Of a stretch of DNA of 64,000 nt, positions 21,398 to 32,289 are shown one piece after another. Source of the stretch: Viola odorata (lineage: Eukaryota; Streptophyta; Magnoliopsida; Malpighiales; Violaceae); assembly GCA_963691705.1 (NCBI GenBank), contig OY829537.1, positions 54,102,304-54,166,303 of the forward strand. The letters are read 5' to 3'. Under the pieces are notes generated by a model. The model was not told the DNA's origin, made no database searches, and worked only from the letters and a program-made list of their open reading frames with translations. Position 1 is the first letter of the stretch; each line of letters starts with the position of its first letter. A program made the translations under genes and the position numbers.

Positions 21398-23522
21398 TCA
21401 CGGAAGAACTCCTTTGTTGCCCCCGACATCTATATCCTTCAATCTCTCGAAGGCGTAATCAGCTATCTTGGCAGGATCGAAAGCCTCGCTACGGTAATAA
21501 TCTGGGAATCCCGCGGCAAAGGCTTGTATCGCCTTATCTTTCCACCGCGATATCTCATTGGGCACCTTCGCTAACTTCACGTCGCGGGCCGATATCTCTT
21601 CATGAAGGAGAGAGTTTCTTCTATCGGCAGCCACCAGTTCTGCCTCCAAAAGCTCTATCTTGGCCTTCCCTATCGACTTCTCTCTAGCCAATTCAGCATG
21701 GCAGTCATTAAGCTCTGCTTGGGTGTCGCTCTGGAGTTGTGTCAACTCCGCCACCTTAGCGGGGGAACCTCGAACCTTGTCACCATGGATATCGAGAAAG
21801 TAATTCAGCATGCGAAAGCTAGTCAGCACGTCATTCAAAGCGCGTTCGCGATGAACCTCCAAAGGAAGCTCTGACATCTCCTCCCTATCTTCAGGAGAGC
21901 CAAATATAGCACCTATAACAGAGCCCACCGGCTCGCTTCGCGATAACGGGTCCGATATTCCTAGTGCACGAAGTCCGCTGGTGCCAAAGGTGGATAGATC
22001 CAAGCAATATGAGGTGGCTCCTTGAGGACCTTGAGAGGACAGATTGGCGGTAAAGGGATGAGAACGATTTTTGGCGGAACCACCGACTCCTGAGATAGAA
22101 GTGCAGAATAATGACGGAAGGCCATTTAGCAGAGGGTCAGGAGTAGCGGCGAGCTCAAGATTCGGTGCAGTGACATCAGGAATGAAAGAAGAGATAGGAG
22201 AGTCAGGAGTGGCAGTTGGAGGAGGAAGGTTGACCTCTGGCAAAACCTCGGAAGTATCAGGAGGAACGCAGGTTGACGCCTCAGTTGCTGCCACCGTTTT
22301 GGAAGTACTTGCACCACCAAGAGAATCAGACCCAGTAACAGGGGTTTCGTTAACCTTCTTCAAAGCAGCCTCAACGATTGGGTTGCTATTTCCCATTCTT
22401 AGCTTCTTCCGCTGGGCTGCGGAAGCATAATGAAGCCCAGAGTCAGTATCTATGTCCTCGCTACGGCTGTCAGTTACTTCAGTCTTAGGACGATTCGGAG
22501 TCACTCATTTGTTCCGAATAGGTAACCAGTTCTCGAGAAAGCGAGAGGTCCGGACGGAGATATCGCGCCTGGCAACAGTCTTGAATCTTTTTCTTTTTGG
22601 TGGAATGGCAGGATGACTGGAACTCTCAGGCAGAGGAGATGGCGGCAGTGATTGAAGAGGCCTCACTTTCAGAGGAACGTCCTTATCGCTCGACTGTTGA
22701 TTCCCAGCGTCACCTGTCGATAAGACATATCAGAACAGTGAATAAGCCGAAGCGATAACGGGGGAAAAGAAACTTACTTATGGTACACTTCTCTATAAGC
22801 TTGTACAAGGCAAACTCTCAAAAGCGAAAGGACGAGTTCAGCTCCAGCAGCATGTTCGTTTGTCGATGCTCTTCCTTGGATATTACGGACGGGTTTGTCC
22901 AAATGGAATCATCAAGACACTGATTGAAACCCCTAGGAAAAGGGCGGAAAGGCAATTTCACAATAAAGAAACCGCTCTTCCAATCGGCCACAGTCTCTTC
23001 GAAGCCCCGAAATTTCTGCCAGAATGACTGCACTAACGCGTCATTCCACCTTGGAGTGATATCTACCATATAGTTGCGACACTTAAAACTAAACAACTTG
23101 TGGAATAAATTGACAAACGGGACAAGGACACCCCGCAGCTCGCAAATACGAATGAAGGCATGAATTCTGCACCAGGAAGAAGGCATAATCTGAGCCACGT
23201 TGATGTCATATCGAACTAATAATCCTTTCACCACTTCGTGGATTGGAAAATGAAAGCCGTAAAGAAACATATTAAAATATACCATCCTATCGCTCCTCGA
23301 TAGAGGGTCATGAAGCCGATGACCGGCATCAGGAATTTTGACGGAGTACCCGGGAGGGAAAAAGATACCGTTTTCCTCCAACTCTGCCTCCAATACCGCT
23401 TGATCAACAAAAATACTGGGTGTTCTCTCAATTTCTAAATCTATGGGCCGCTGGAGACTCCTCAAAGACCTATTTGTGGCCAGAGGCCACTGAGAATCCT
23501 TGGGTATTCTAGATGTACTCAT
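21398..23522 (-). pseudogene. Accessory gene 3 of element A: Transposase_28-like domain plus coiled coil, two exons, stops
   Basis: Exon 1 runs from ATG 23522 to 22778, the intron from 22777 to 22714 (64 bp, GTAAGT to GACAG), and exon 2 from 22713 to 21398. The phase is 1, as in element B, and the joined frame is continuous apart from stops. Exon 1 encodes the globular domain (YFNMFLYGFHFPIHEVVKGL, IMPSSWCRIHAFIRICELRG, VDITPRWNDALVQSFWQKF). Exon 2 has ISVRTSRFLENWLP, a long serine/proline-rich middle and a coiled coil with REKSIGKAKIELLEAEL. A TGA near 22818-22820 (R in element B) and a TGA near 22508 (G in B) break it. Exon 1 is recognisably paralogous to exon 1 of accessory gene 4. A TATA box CTATATAAGG lies near 23570-23579, before the ATG. 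Confidence 0.75.
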
Positions 23523-23995
23523 AAAGAATCAGCAAGAAGAAAATCTGAGGAAAAAGAAGTGAAGTACCTTATATAGAAGGCGGTGGACGAAACCGTCGGC
23601 GGCGGCGAACGGTGGTCGTAACTTCCTTTGAAGCAAAAAACTTAGAGAGAGAAGGAGAAAATTTTAAAGCGCAAGCAAAGAGTATTAAAAGAGAGCAGTT
23701 GCTCCCTTTTAAAGGCTGAGTTTGAAAATTGAACAGCCTGTAAAAATGGGACACGCCCCAAAGCCTGTAAAAATTAATATAAGGATATTTATGTCTAAGC
23801 ATTTATATCTTCTAGAGGGGGTGGTTACTGGCAATCAGTTGCAAGCGGTTACATCAAAACAATAGTAAGTTTCTCAGCGATAGCCATCCGTCAGAAGAGG
23901 AGCTAACGCCTGAGCATGCAAGACTAAAAAAGCAAAAGCATCATTTCATTTAATAATAGCCATACGGCATCTACAAGGGATTGCCAGGGGTAGAA
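23523..23995. promoter_or_regulatory. Upstream region of accessory gene 3 in element A
   Basis: No gene. On the minus strand it holds the TATA box CTATATAAGG (about 23570-23579) that would serve accessory gene 3, and presumably the transcript end of accessory gene 2. Confidence 0.4.
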
Positions 23996-24421
23996 TCAAT
24001 CATCATCAGGCCAGTAAGAGGACCAGTAGCAGTATTCCTAATCTGAGGGCAGAAGCTCCTCATCAGCAAAAGGAGGAGATTTGTCAGCCTTTCGCTCCGG
24101 ACTCGGCATTAACGGTTTGGATTCCCCCTTTGCAGCGGAGGATGCCGCCTTTACGATGGTATCGCCTGGAGGAATCTCCTCTTCAAACCAATCAGCTGGA
24201 GGAAACAATTCTTTGCCCTTACGAGCCGGAGGGGCTGAAAAAGAAGAAAACCAGCTAGTAGTCTTAGAATTTGCTCTCTTCTTCGATCTCTACCGACCTC
24301 TACGGTGGGGCAACTGCCTCTTCCGGCACGGCGGCGAAGGAGGATTGTCAGAATCCGATGTAGTTGGAGGGGTCGGACGAGATTCTCGCTCATCGGAGAC
24401 CTGATCATATGAATCAGCCAT
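23996..24421 (-). pseudogene. Accessory gene 2 of element A: proline/serine-rich acidic small protein, two stops
   Basis: From ATG 24421 the frame gives MADSYDQVSDERESRPTPPT and ends ...YWPDDD before TGA at 23996, 142 codons long. It matches element B's gene in length, in the start (MAD), in the proline/serine block (PTPPTTSDSDNPPSPPCR), in the basic stretch after it and in the final tryptophan-aspartate motif. Two TAG codons (after RRGR and after LLPSD) interrupt it. It looks natively disordered, with no catalytic signature and no membrane segment. The function is unknown, but the conserved ends between two diverged elements argue that it was a real gene. Confidence 0.7.
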
Positions 24422-24935
24422 GAGAGACAAAAATCAGTAGCAGTAGGAAAATACAAAGAAGAAGATGAACAGGAAAAAAGAAAGAACTCCCCATAAATAG
24501 CTGAAGTGGTGAGACTCTTCAAATTTTTCACAAGTGAGAGAAGGATAATTTAATGCATCTCGAGAAGATCAACCATAATGGCAAAATCGAGTCCTTCGAT
24601 CACGCCTGTTGAAATTTCTCGATAATCAAGAAACACCGAAAAACTGCCCAATCAGTTAATGCTATGATTAGTACAGAACGGTTCGCCAGAGCAACCGTCG
24701 CCACCTGGTAGAAAAGGAATAATAAATGCTGCAGAAGTTTGGCCAATGGCAGACTCATTTTCAGTTGGGCTGGCCCAGCCCTCAACCGAAGCAAGGGCTA
24801 ACACCCTAAAACAGGAAAGAAATCGCAAGCTCAATAACAGAAAGAAGTTTTATTACGGCCTACCGGCCTAGACACACGTCCGCATACATAATACATACAA
24901 AGGAAAAACAAAAAAGAAGGCACGACGACAAGCCT
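24422..24935. promoter_or_regulatory. Spacer between accessory genes 1 and 2 with an internal copy of the LTR-boundary motif
   Basis: At 24754-24770 the plus strand reads CTCATTTTCAGTTGGGC, the same motif that stands directly before the 3' LTR (26183-26200). Element B has an internal copy at the matching place between accessory genes 1 and 2. It may mark a duplicated promoter or leader of the antisense genes. Confidence 0.5.
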
Positions 24936-25325
24936 TCAAGCTCGAGACCCAGCATCATTGTCATCATCCACCATTAGAGTGGGGATATCTCTCAAGGCCT
25001 CCACCACAGAAGTCAGCTCAGAAGAGGTGCTTCTCATGCTCTTCAAGCAGCAGTTCAGTAGATCCTTCCTCTGCTGCAGCATGGCGATGGCTACCTCGAT
25101 GCGACAGGCGGCAATGGCCAACTTGGAGACATTCCCGATGGGATTGAAGTCCTCCATGGTAGCAGCCCTGATCCTGGACTGAATGGGGGTCATCATTCCC
25201 CGAAGCTCCAGCATGTCTTCCCCAGTCTTCGTCAGCATGTTCTCTAGGAAGCTGACGTCACCCTCAGTGAGATTTTTGAGGGTCAAGGCTTTGGAAATCA
25301 GAAAGTTTCTAGTGAGATCGTCCAT
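24936..25325 (-). CDS. Accessory gene 1 of element A: conserved 129-residue helical protein
   Basis: The frame from ATG 25325 to TGA 24936 is fully open. The ATG is chosen over an in-frame upstream one (25388) because the element B protein starts at the same place (MDDLTRNFLIS against MDELTRNFLIS). Similarity covers the whole length, roughly 60% identical by eye, with LTLKNLTEGD, EDFNP and MLQQRKDLL unchanged, and the end is acidic (DDDNDAG). The pattern is that of a helical bundle or coiled coil, without cysteine motifs or membrane segments. A TATA box (CTATAAATGC) lies near 25382-25391. This gene remained open while neighbouring genes of this copy decayed. I recognise no family. Confidence 0.75.
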   Translation of the reverse strand: MDDLTRNFLISKALTLKNLTEGDVSFLENMLTKTGEDMLELRGMMTPIQSRIRAATMEDFNPIGNVSKLAIAACRIEVAIAMLQQRKDLLNCCLKSMRSTSSELTSVVEALRDIPTLMVDDDNDAGSRA

Positions 25326-26161
25326 GAAGAAATGATAAACGAGAAGCAGAGAGAGTGTGAAGAATCTGCACCGAAAAAATGATTGCATTTATAGATCCGA
25401 AGTAGTAGCCGCTCGCAAAGGTACGCGCCTTGAAAATTGAGCCGTCCCGTTATCCTGAAGCATCCGGGGGGAAAGACTAATGCGGAACTCCTGATGAACG
25501 CCCGAGATACTCAAGTGGAGTACGGATTGAAGTTCCGAAGAACATAAGACCACACAATTTGTAGGCGGCCTACAACATAAAACCGCGTCAATATCACAGG
25601 TAGCTCCGAGCAGCGTAAAACCGCGTCAATATTGCCGATAGCTACGGCGTAATCCCGCAAAAATTGTAGGTAGTTCATGACGGGAGACCACGTCAATATT
25701 GCAGGCGGCATACAGCAAGGCCGGATCCAACGACCTTGGATGGAAAAAGCGACATCAAAGACATCCCGATATGAGCGGGTGAAAGCCTCTAAGGGTAACT
25801 AGTACTTGTCATTACATGTTATTTTCACTAATGTGACGAAACCACATTTGAGAATGTGCAGGAAAAACAAGGAAATATCGCCTTTAGAACGGTATTAGAA
25901 GCTTCGGAGAGGTAACGTCATAACACCCTGCCTTGTCGATATGGATCATATGAAGCGTGTCGAGGGAAACACCAACATTATCAGTTTGGATATATCGCTG
26001 GCGTTATCAGTTCTGGTTTAGGCTGGCATTATCAGTTACCTGCTTTGCTATCATGTAACCGGTATAAAGGAACTAACAAAGGAGTCAGAAAAACTCGGAG
26101 ATTCTCATGGATCTGCCGCGGCGCTAAGGGAGCAACGTTCCTCTAAAAAACCAAGAAAGAA
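25326..26161. promoter_or_regulatory. Leader/promoter region upstream of accessory gene 1, with short repeats
   Basis: There is no gene. It carries the minus-strand TATA box near 25382-25391. At 25560-25715 a short sequence, CCGCGTCAATATTGC, recurs three times with variations (near 25583, 25621 and 25690). Otherwise nothing is recognised. Confidence 0.5.
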
Positions 26162-26202
26162 AGCCCTTGGTGAACACTCGGGCTCGTTTTCAGTTGGGCG
26201 TA
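26162..26202 (+). promoter_or_regulatory. Conserved boundary block before the 3' LTR of element A
   Basis: The 40 bases before the 3' LTR match the same place in element B almost base for base, including GGGCTCGTTTTCAGTTGGGC. This is where a polypurine tract for plus-strand priming should be, but the sequence is not purine-rich. It may be an unusual priming site or part of an antisense promoter. Confidence 0.6.
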
Positions 26203-26716
26203 TGATAACTATTGATGAAACACCAAGGGTATATTCGTCTTCTCACACCAAGTCAAAGCCGGATCCCTGTAGACCTTCACTGGCGATAGCACCCGGCTAC
26301 CGCCCTCATCGGACTGAGGAATCCTGGGATGGTTGACATCAGTGGGGGGGACCCACATAGCATTTTCCTATCCCAGGGGGCCCGATAACGTCTCACTGGC
26401 GATATCCCGTTGGCGATATCTTATCCGGCTGACGCATGCTGACTTCATCTTGGGCGTTATCTCCCTTCGATAATGCCCACCCCCAGGGTAACACCCTTTC
26501 TTTTGCCTATAAATACCACTCATTTCTAGATCAAAGGTAAGACTAAAATCACCGCTCAAATCTCTGCCAAATTTCACAGCCATACTAACTTAAGCATCAG
26601 AGTGTCTACGCCGGAGTCCCCCCTCCGGCGCTTTGCAGGTACGACGGACTGCCGCGACAGTGACTTCAGACGGCCATAATCTCCACCCCGCTTCCCCAGA
26701 ATTTTGAATCTTATCA
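26203..26716 (+). repeat. 3' LTR of element A
   Basis: The 514-bp LTR pairs with 10735-11261 along its full length. It lacks a short G-rich piece and has a little over twenty single-base differences by eye. It is bounded by TGATAA and TTATCA and followed by the flank ACAAC. A TATA box CTATAAATAC is at about 26503-26512. Confidence 0.9.
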
Positions 26717-27481
26717 ACAACATTTCTCATGGATCTTTGATTGAGTAGTTTCCTGGATGCTCCTACTTGGTGAGGCAAGAACACTAGGACAAAACAATTT
26801 CTCTTTTATATGCTGCTGTAAAATTCTGTTCTTTTACTAGGATAGTTCTCTGGATACTCCTTCTTGGTGAGATAAGAATACCAGAGCATTTTATTTCAAG
26901 TGCTCCTCTAAAAAATGCATGACAGTTCTACGTGTCAAAGATTTACAAGGTGAGACAAAACAGTTGTGCTTGTTTCATTTGCAGATTCTGGTGTTAAGCA
27001 CCAGAATCGTGATTCTATATACACGAGGGGTATTTAAAGAGTACCAGAAGTGGCACTCTTATAGGTATTGGAAATGTTAACCCAATTAATTACCCAGGTA
27101 GTATGGTATGGAGTCATGAAATAAAGCAATCTTACTTCCTATGTAAATGGATGAGATGTTTAAAGATAAGATGACTTCTTATTCTTGAAAACAATACAAA
27201 ACATGTAAATCTATCTAGAAGCACACAAAAATAAAAAGAAAATCATGCAGAAAAATTTAAAACAGACCTAAAAATAGGAAAAATACTCGAAACAAACAAT
27301 AACAAACACTCGATCCACATAAAAAATAATAATCACACATAACAATAGAAAACCCCTCCCTCCACACTTAGTGGACACATTTTCCTCAATGTGAGAAAAA
27401 GGTAAAAACACACCAAAAAAATTTAAAACAAAATTAAACAAATATATACACAAGAAAAGGAAGGAATTGACCCGAGGGTAG
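26717..27481. other. Spacer right of element A, no gene
   Basis: AT-rich. A short direct repeat is present (CTCCTACTTGGTGAG near 26760 and CTCCTTCTTGGTGAG near 26857). This was contiguous with 10734 before element A inserted. The minus-strand frame 27268-27585 overlaps the end of the gag below and is phenylalanine-rich low-complexity translation, not a gene. Confidence 0.4.
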
Positions 27482-28397
27482 TCATTTAGGTTCTGACTCT
27501 GAGTCAGAAGAGGATTCGGCCCATGAATCAAGCTTATTGTGGAGACTGACCAATGAATTAAACACATCCATGATGAGGAGACCATTTAGGAATTTCATCA
27601 TAATGGTTAAGGAATCTTTCTGGTCTTGTTGTAGTCCAAGAATGGTTTCTTGCTGGTCATTGATTGTTTGTTGCATGGTTGTGAGGAGCTGGTTGTTCTA
27701 GTTCAGGGCAATCAGGATTGCTTACATGTTGTTCTGTGTAGGTTCTGGTGCGGGGGAAGGGTCAGCCTGCTGCTGTTGGTCTTGGTCAAGACCAGAATAT
27801 TGGTCAATCTGATGCTCAGTTGCTAGTTCAACTCTTCATTGGCCAACTTCTGGTCCTGATTAGAACTTCAAGGGTGCAAACTGGTATGTCCCTGTGTGGT
27901 TCCCTCCAAAGATCCTCTCAGGCTTGGGTTTGGATCCTGTATTATAGAAAACAACTCCTTTCTCCAAATGGAAAAATCCCATTTGCTTTAATGTCAAGCA
28001 GTTTATGGGCATTAACCTCAAGCAATTTGGCAGTAGCATAATCGAGGTGTCTTGATTTACATGCAAACGTGGTAATAAGGCTACCTAAAATCATTTTAAT
28101 TTTGGAAGTAGCAAACTGCTTAGCCAGCCAATAGCCTAAACTAACTTTTTGCTCAGTGTGCATGCACCACAAAATAAACAGTTCAGCTTTATATAGGGCA
28201 CCAGATATATTTGTCTTGGCATAGAGATTGATGTTTAGGACCCTATGGACTATCCTGCACAAGAGGCTCATAAATAAGAGAAAAAAAAGGTAAGCATTAG
28301 ATATAGCTAAATGGTCCTCATTTCTGAAAGGCACGCTCATTGGATCATTAGCAATCATTGCATCCTCGCCAAGCTTTTCTTTCTTCTCTTCTCTCAA
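27482..28397 (-). pseudogene. Element E gag-like ORF, interrupted
   Basis: Two open pieces (28397-27942 and 27676-27482) joined by a frame-changed middle encode a Gag-like protein. The first has a capsid-like pattern (YKAELFILWCMHTEQKVSLG, YWLAKQFATSK, LGSLITTFACK) resembling the plant 'putative transposon protein'/Athila ORF1 type. The middle is rich in Q and P. The last has a coiled coil (MQQTINDQQETILGLQQDQK) and an acidic end (SSSDSESEPK). Stops and frame changes between pieces show decay. Family assignment is tentative. Confidence 0.45.
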
Positions 28398-29655
28398 GTT
28401 TTTTGTCCTCTCTTATGTTTCCTCACTATTTTCACTCATAGGATGCACAAACATCTCTTTTTCATTGAAAATAGCAAGCACATAATCCTTTCTTTTCTCT
28501 TCACTCACTCTCACACTCACATGCTCGCTCTTCTCACCCAAGCGATCAAGTTTGGCTTCCATTCGATCAAGACTAACGCCCCTTTTTGCTAGCGAAAGCT
28601 GAATTTTGCGCAACATGAGGAGTATTTGCCTCGCTTAATCATTCAAAAGTTGAGACATGGTGTTTAATTTAGTAAAAGATAAGGGACGATTCAAGAAACC
28701 AAAAGAGACGCAAGAAGGAAAGACACACAAGGATAGCTAGGTTGGAAAGAAAGACTTGACTCTAAGACTTGGAGTAAATGAAAAATGTACATGTGTTTAA
28801 GATGAATAAAAGACTCAAGGGACTCTAAGACTTAAGAAATAAAAGATGAAGGACTAAATATAAAAGACTTAAGTTGTGTTTAAAAAAAAATACAACACAC
28901 TCTTGGAGTTTTAAACTCCTCGCTTTTCCCTTACAAGATAAGTCCTTTTGGTATTTTTGGGTTTGGGACTTGTTTGCCACCTAGATGCTTTTGTTTAGGA
29001 CTTGGAAGGCTTTTGTAAGAGTTTGAAGGTGGCTTTTGAAGGGTCATATGTGTTGGTTGCACCAAAACAGGAAGTTGTAGTTTACTTTTGAAGTCTCTCC
29101 TTTGGTTTAACACAAAAATGGCAATTGTTAGGCAAGTGAGCATGAGTAGGTGCGAAAAGTTGTAAGAGGGTGCAGCTGTTGACATTGTTTACTCTAAAAT
29201 GAATTAAAATAAGAGAGAAACACAGAATTAAAACACTTAAAAATAGCAAACGGATCAAACAGACTCAAGATGAAGAACACCAAGCAGACTGCTTGAGCTG
29301 TTCTTAGATAGACCTTCGGATTTTGATACTTAAAAATAGCAAATGATGGTTTTAATTCTCAAAATTTAACAGGGACATTTCTAACACATAAAAATACAAG
29401 TTTCATTCAGGAAGGAAGATATGATTTGGCGTAAAACATAGAGAAAACAAACCAAGAACACAAAACTACTTCTTCTCGGATGAAAACTACACACCTTTCT
29501 GTTTTGGCCAAAATGCATGAAAGCTGTACAGAATTTTCAGGTGACTCAATAGAAAATTTTTGTCATAAAAAACATGAATTCTTTGGACACAAAATTTTAG
29601 ATTTTTCTGGGCGGAGGAACAGACACAAACAACAACAAACTCAAGAGCGCCAAAA
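28398..29655 (-). other. Leader and 5' part of element E
   Basis: About 1.25 kb between the primer site and the recognisable gag. A minus frame at 28616-28413 (RRMEAKLDRLGEKSEHVSVR region) may be the N-terminal part of gag. The rest is A-rich leader with no gene. Confidence 0.35.
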
Positions 29656-29667
29656 GCTCTGCTACCA
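29656..29667 (-). promoter_or_regulatory. Primer-binding site of element E
   Basis: On the minus strand TGGTAGCAGAGC stands two bases after the LTR end. It differs by one base from TGGTATCAGAGC, the common plant retrotransposon site for initiator tRNA-Met. This fixes the orientation of the element. Confidence 0.75.
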
Positions 29668-29669
29668 CT

Positions 29670-30510
29670 TGATACGACAAGGTCCAACTTGTTGTTTGCA
29701 AGCCGAAATGTGAAGCACTTGGGGAGGATCTAGCCTTGAGTGTGTCACACAAAGCAAAACAAAAAATACACAAGAAAATATGGAGGAAAGGTTGGAGACA
29801 CGCAGCGAAAATAATAAACAAAATTACCCAGAGAAAGCAGAAGATGATTAGAGATGGATACTTGAACAACGATTGAATGAATGCTCGAGATATGCTTGAT
29901 AAATAGCTAGAATATACAGGTACAATATTTTCAATGTTACAACAAAGACAAACACTCAATAATCCAACAAACGCTCACAATAATGAATTAACAACGAGTT
30001 ACACAAAGGTGAAGACTTATCATTTTACTTGCAAGGAATCAAGGTGTCTTCAAACCTAATTCTTACAAGGTGAGTTTACATGTGTTTAAAGGGAGGAGTA
30101 TTCTCTAACTCAAGCAATAAACACTCAACATAAACTAAGGAAAATAAGAAGAAATCTAGCTATGTATACTATTACACAAAATGAGTGTAAAAACCCTAAA
30201 AATGTCCATTTTTTTGGCAAACTGTGCCGCAGTTAATGGTATGTCGTTAATGGCTTAACGGCATGCCGTTAGCTTCGGCTTTCCATTGCCTAAAATGTTC
30301 ATCTATAACGGTATGTCTTTAGTGCTGGCTTAACGTTAAACACTATTTGCAGTGTTGGCTCGGGCATGCGTGCGGGGAATGCTTGGCCACGCGGGTGGCT
30401 ACAGGTTATCTCGAACCTCGCCTAGGGTTGATGATAGGTGTGTGAATATATCTCGGCCCTCAGATATGTGCTCATTTGTTACCAAGACTAGACTAGACGT
30501 GATCGTATCA
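29670..30510 (-). repeat. LTR of element E, 841 bp
   Basis: The block is bounded by the 8-base inverted ends TGATACGA and TCGTATCA and lies immediately next to a primer-binding site, which identifies it as the 5' LTR of a minus-strand element. No partner copy was found. Confidence 0.7.
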
Positions 30511-30820
30511 ATCAATAAAACTGATATTACGTCTTTATTTTTTTCCCTCTCTTCCTTGAACTATAGAAGAAAGATACTTAAAACATGTTTTTTTAAGATA
30601 AGAATACATGCAAGACCATTGAATGAATGTACTAATGTTACGACCAACTAAAATAAAGCTAAATGCTTAAACTCTTTTGTGCTTTCATTAACATCATAGT
30701 TCGGATAGTATAGTTTTAATCGTTGAGAATTTAACTAATATAATATTTCTTATAAGAAAATACAACCACATTGCAACACAGAAAATAAGGTAATGTAATA
30801 AAATAATTTAATGATTTAAA
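30511..30820. repeat. Diverged copy of a locus-specific spacer repeat (copy 1)
   Basis: Text such as CTCTCTTCCTTGAACTATAG near 30546 and a later TGAGAATTTAACTAATA (about 30724) recurs with divergence at 32195-36180 (copy 2, interrupted by F) and near 53093-53290. No coding potential is seen. Confidence 0.45.
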
Positions 30821-31078
30821 ACCTCCATGTACTTTAATGTTTTGATTAATTACGCATTGTACTAATTGTTTGTTTAATCACCCCCTTATACTCAGTCTTT
30901 TTTGTTTAATGACCCATCGCCGTTAAGGAATGTTGATCTGGAACGTTCTCTAATAAAAAAATTCACCTCATCATTAAAATTATGTCACGTCAAAGGGGGG
31001 TAATTAATAAAATATTAAAGTATAGAGGGTAATTAATCAAAATATTAAAGTATAGGGGTAATTAATTAAACCTTCCAT
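30821..31078. mobile_element. MITE-like element 1
   Basis: A 258-bp AT-rich block whose ends are inverted copies: ACTTTAATGTTTTGATTAAT at the left and, in reverse, ATTAATCAAAATATTAAAGT at the right. No coding capacity. The right end contains the terminal motif twice. It is homologous, in opposite orientation, to 31566-31745. Confidence 0.65.
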
Positions 31079-31565
31079 TAAGAAAAAAAAAGGTGAAAAT
31101 AAAGTAACTAAATATTGTGAATATTTAATTGAATATTAAAGATTTTCACACTTAACTAGCAGAAATTGAATTTCATAAATAGTTTATATACTCTTTTCTA
31201 AATAAAAAAAGAGAAGCAAGACTTCTTAAATTAATTAGTTAAATTAAATTTAATGAGTTTAATTTTTTTGTATTTTTTCTCTCTTTTTCAAAAAGGCCTC
31301 TTCTCGAAGTAATGCATTTATTTATTATACTAGGGTTAAGAGAGTTGGTTGTTGCGTAATGTTATTTCCTAGATGTTATTAAATATAAACATCATAGTGC
31401 ATATTTTTTTTCACACTCATATTTAAATAACAATGTACACATTTCTTTTTTTATTGTTTATTAATTTCATTTAAAAATTATTTTTAAAAATCTTCATTTT
31501 TAAAGTAGAATTAAGTTCACATCACACACAAAAAAAAAATTATAGAATTTTTTAATTTTCTCAAT
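31079..31565. other. AT-rich spacer
   Basis: Very AT-rich sequence between two MITE-like copies, with poly-A and poly-T runs. Nothing recognised. Confidence 0.4.
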
Positions 31566-31745
31566 GGGAGGTTTAATTAATTACACCATGTACTTTAATG
31601 TTTTGATTAATTACCCCTTCTGACGTGGCATAATTTTACTCACGTGGTAGATTTTTTTAACGAAAGATCAGCATTTCGTAATAGTAGAGGAGTCATTAAA
31701 TAAAAAAAACTAAGTATAAGGGTTGGTTAAACAAATAATTAGTTA
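31566..31745. mobile_element. MITE-like element 2, inverted relative to element 1 and truncated
   Basis: The block starts GGTTTAATTAATTACACCAT, shares TGACGTGGCATAATTTTA and the TAAGTATAAGGG text with the reverse complement of 30821-31078, and lacks the second terminal repeat. It is probably the same non-autonomous family. Confidence 0.6.
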
Positions 31746-32289
31746 TTCAACTTCTTTTTTTCCAGAAGAGTAAGGTCATAGTATATTTAATTCTCATATT
31801 TGTATTTTTACTTAACTAGAATATATAATGAATGGTTTAAATACATAAACCTACAATTATATGCAAAATTTAATACACATTTTTTTATAAAATGCAGCTT
31901 ATATTACACCCTATTAAAATTTCGGAATAACTTGAATTAAAGATTGATTTATTCTAATTCAATTTACAGTAAATAAAATTACTTTACCTCAATATCTTTG
32001 TAGAATAAATTACAATAATAGGTTTGACCGCAAGCACAAACTTTTTTGTAATACGCAAAAAAAAAATATTAATAATAAAAATTCAAAGGCCTATAACATC
32101 TTGCAAAAAAAAAAAGTATTGATAACTCTGAGTATAGAGGAAGTAACAAGGCCTACAACACCTAAAATACACCATGAATGAAATGACGGATGTTTCGTCT
32201 TGATTTTTCTTTTTCCTATCTTCCACAAACTATAGAGGAAGAATATTTAAAAATAAATAAATTATTTTTCTTTAAAATGAGAATGTTGT
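31746..32289. other. AT-rich spacer up to element F
   Basis: No gene. 32172-32289 is the start of copy 2 of the locus repeat (CGTCTTGATTTTTCTTTTTC, also near 53116). Bases 32285-32289 (GTTGT) are the left target-site duplication of element F. Confidence 0.45.

Larger units (their letters stand above)
10735..26716 (+). mobile_element. Element A: Tat-lineage Ty3/gypsy retrotransposon with antisense gene block
   Basis: The element is 15,982 bp long with LTRs at both ends that start TGATAA and end TTATCA. It is flanked by ACAGC on the left (10730-10734) and ACAAC on the right (26717-26721), a 5-bp target-site duplication with one change. The order is LTR, primer site, gag, protease, RT, RNase H, a second archaeal-type RNase H, integrase, a tandem repeat, four genes on the opposite strand, a boundary motif and the 3' LTR. 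A dual RNase H in pol is a hallmark of the Tat lineage (Ogre/Retand group). By eye the LTRs differ at more than twenty sites plus a short deletion, so this copy is older than element B. gag-pol has at least eight stops and several frame changes and is dead. Confidence 0.9.
27482..30510 (-). mobile_element. Element E: minus-strand LTR retrotransposon remnant (LTR, primer site, gag only)
   Basis: Reading leftwards, an LTR (30510-29670) is followed by a primer site (29667-29656), a long leader and a decayed gag that ends near 27482. No protease or RT follows, and no second LTR was found, so the pol half and the other end are lost or lie beyond recognition. The orientation and primer site are those of plant Ty3/gypsy elements. 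Confidence 0.65.
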
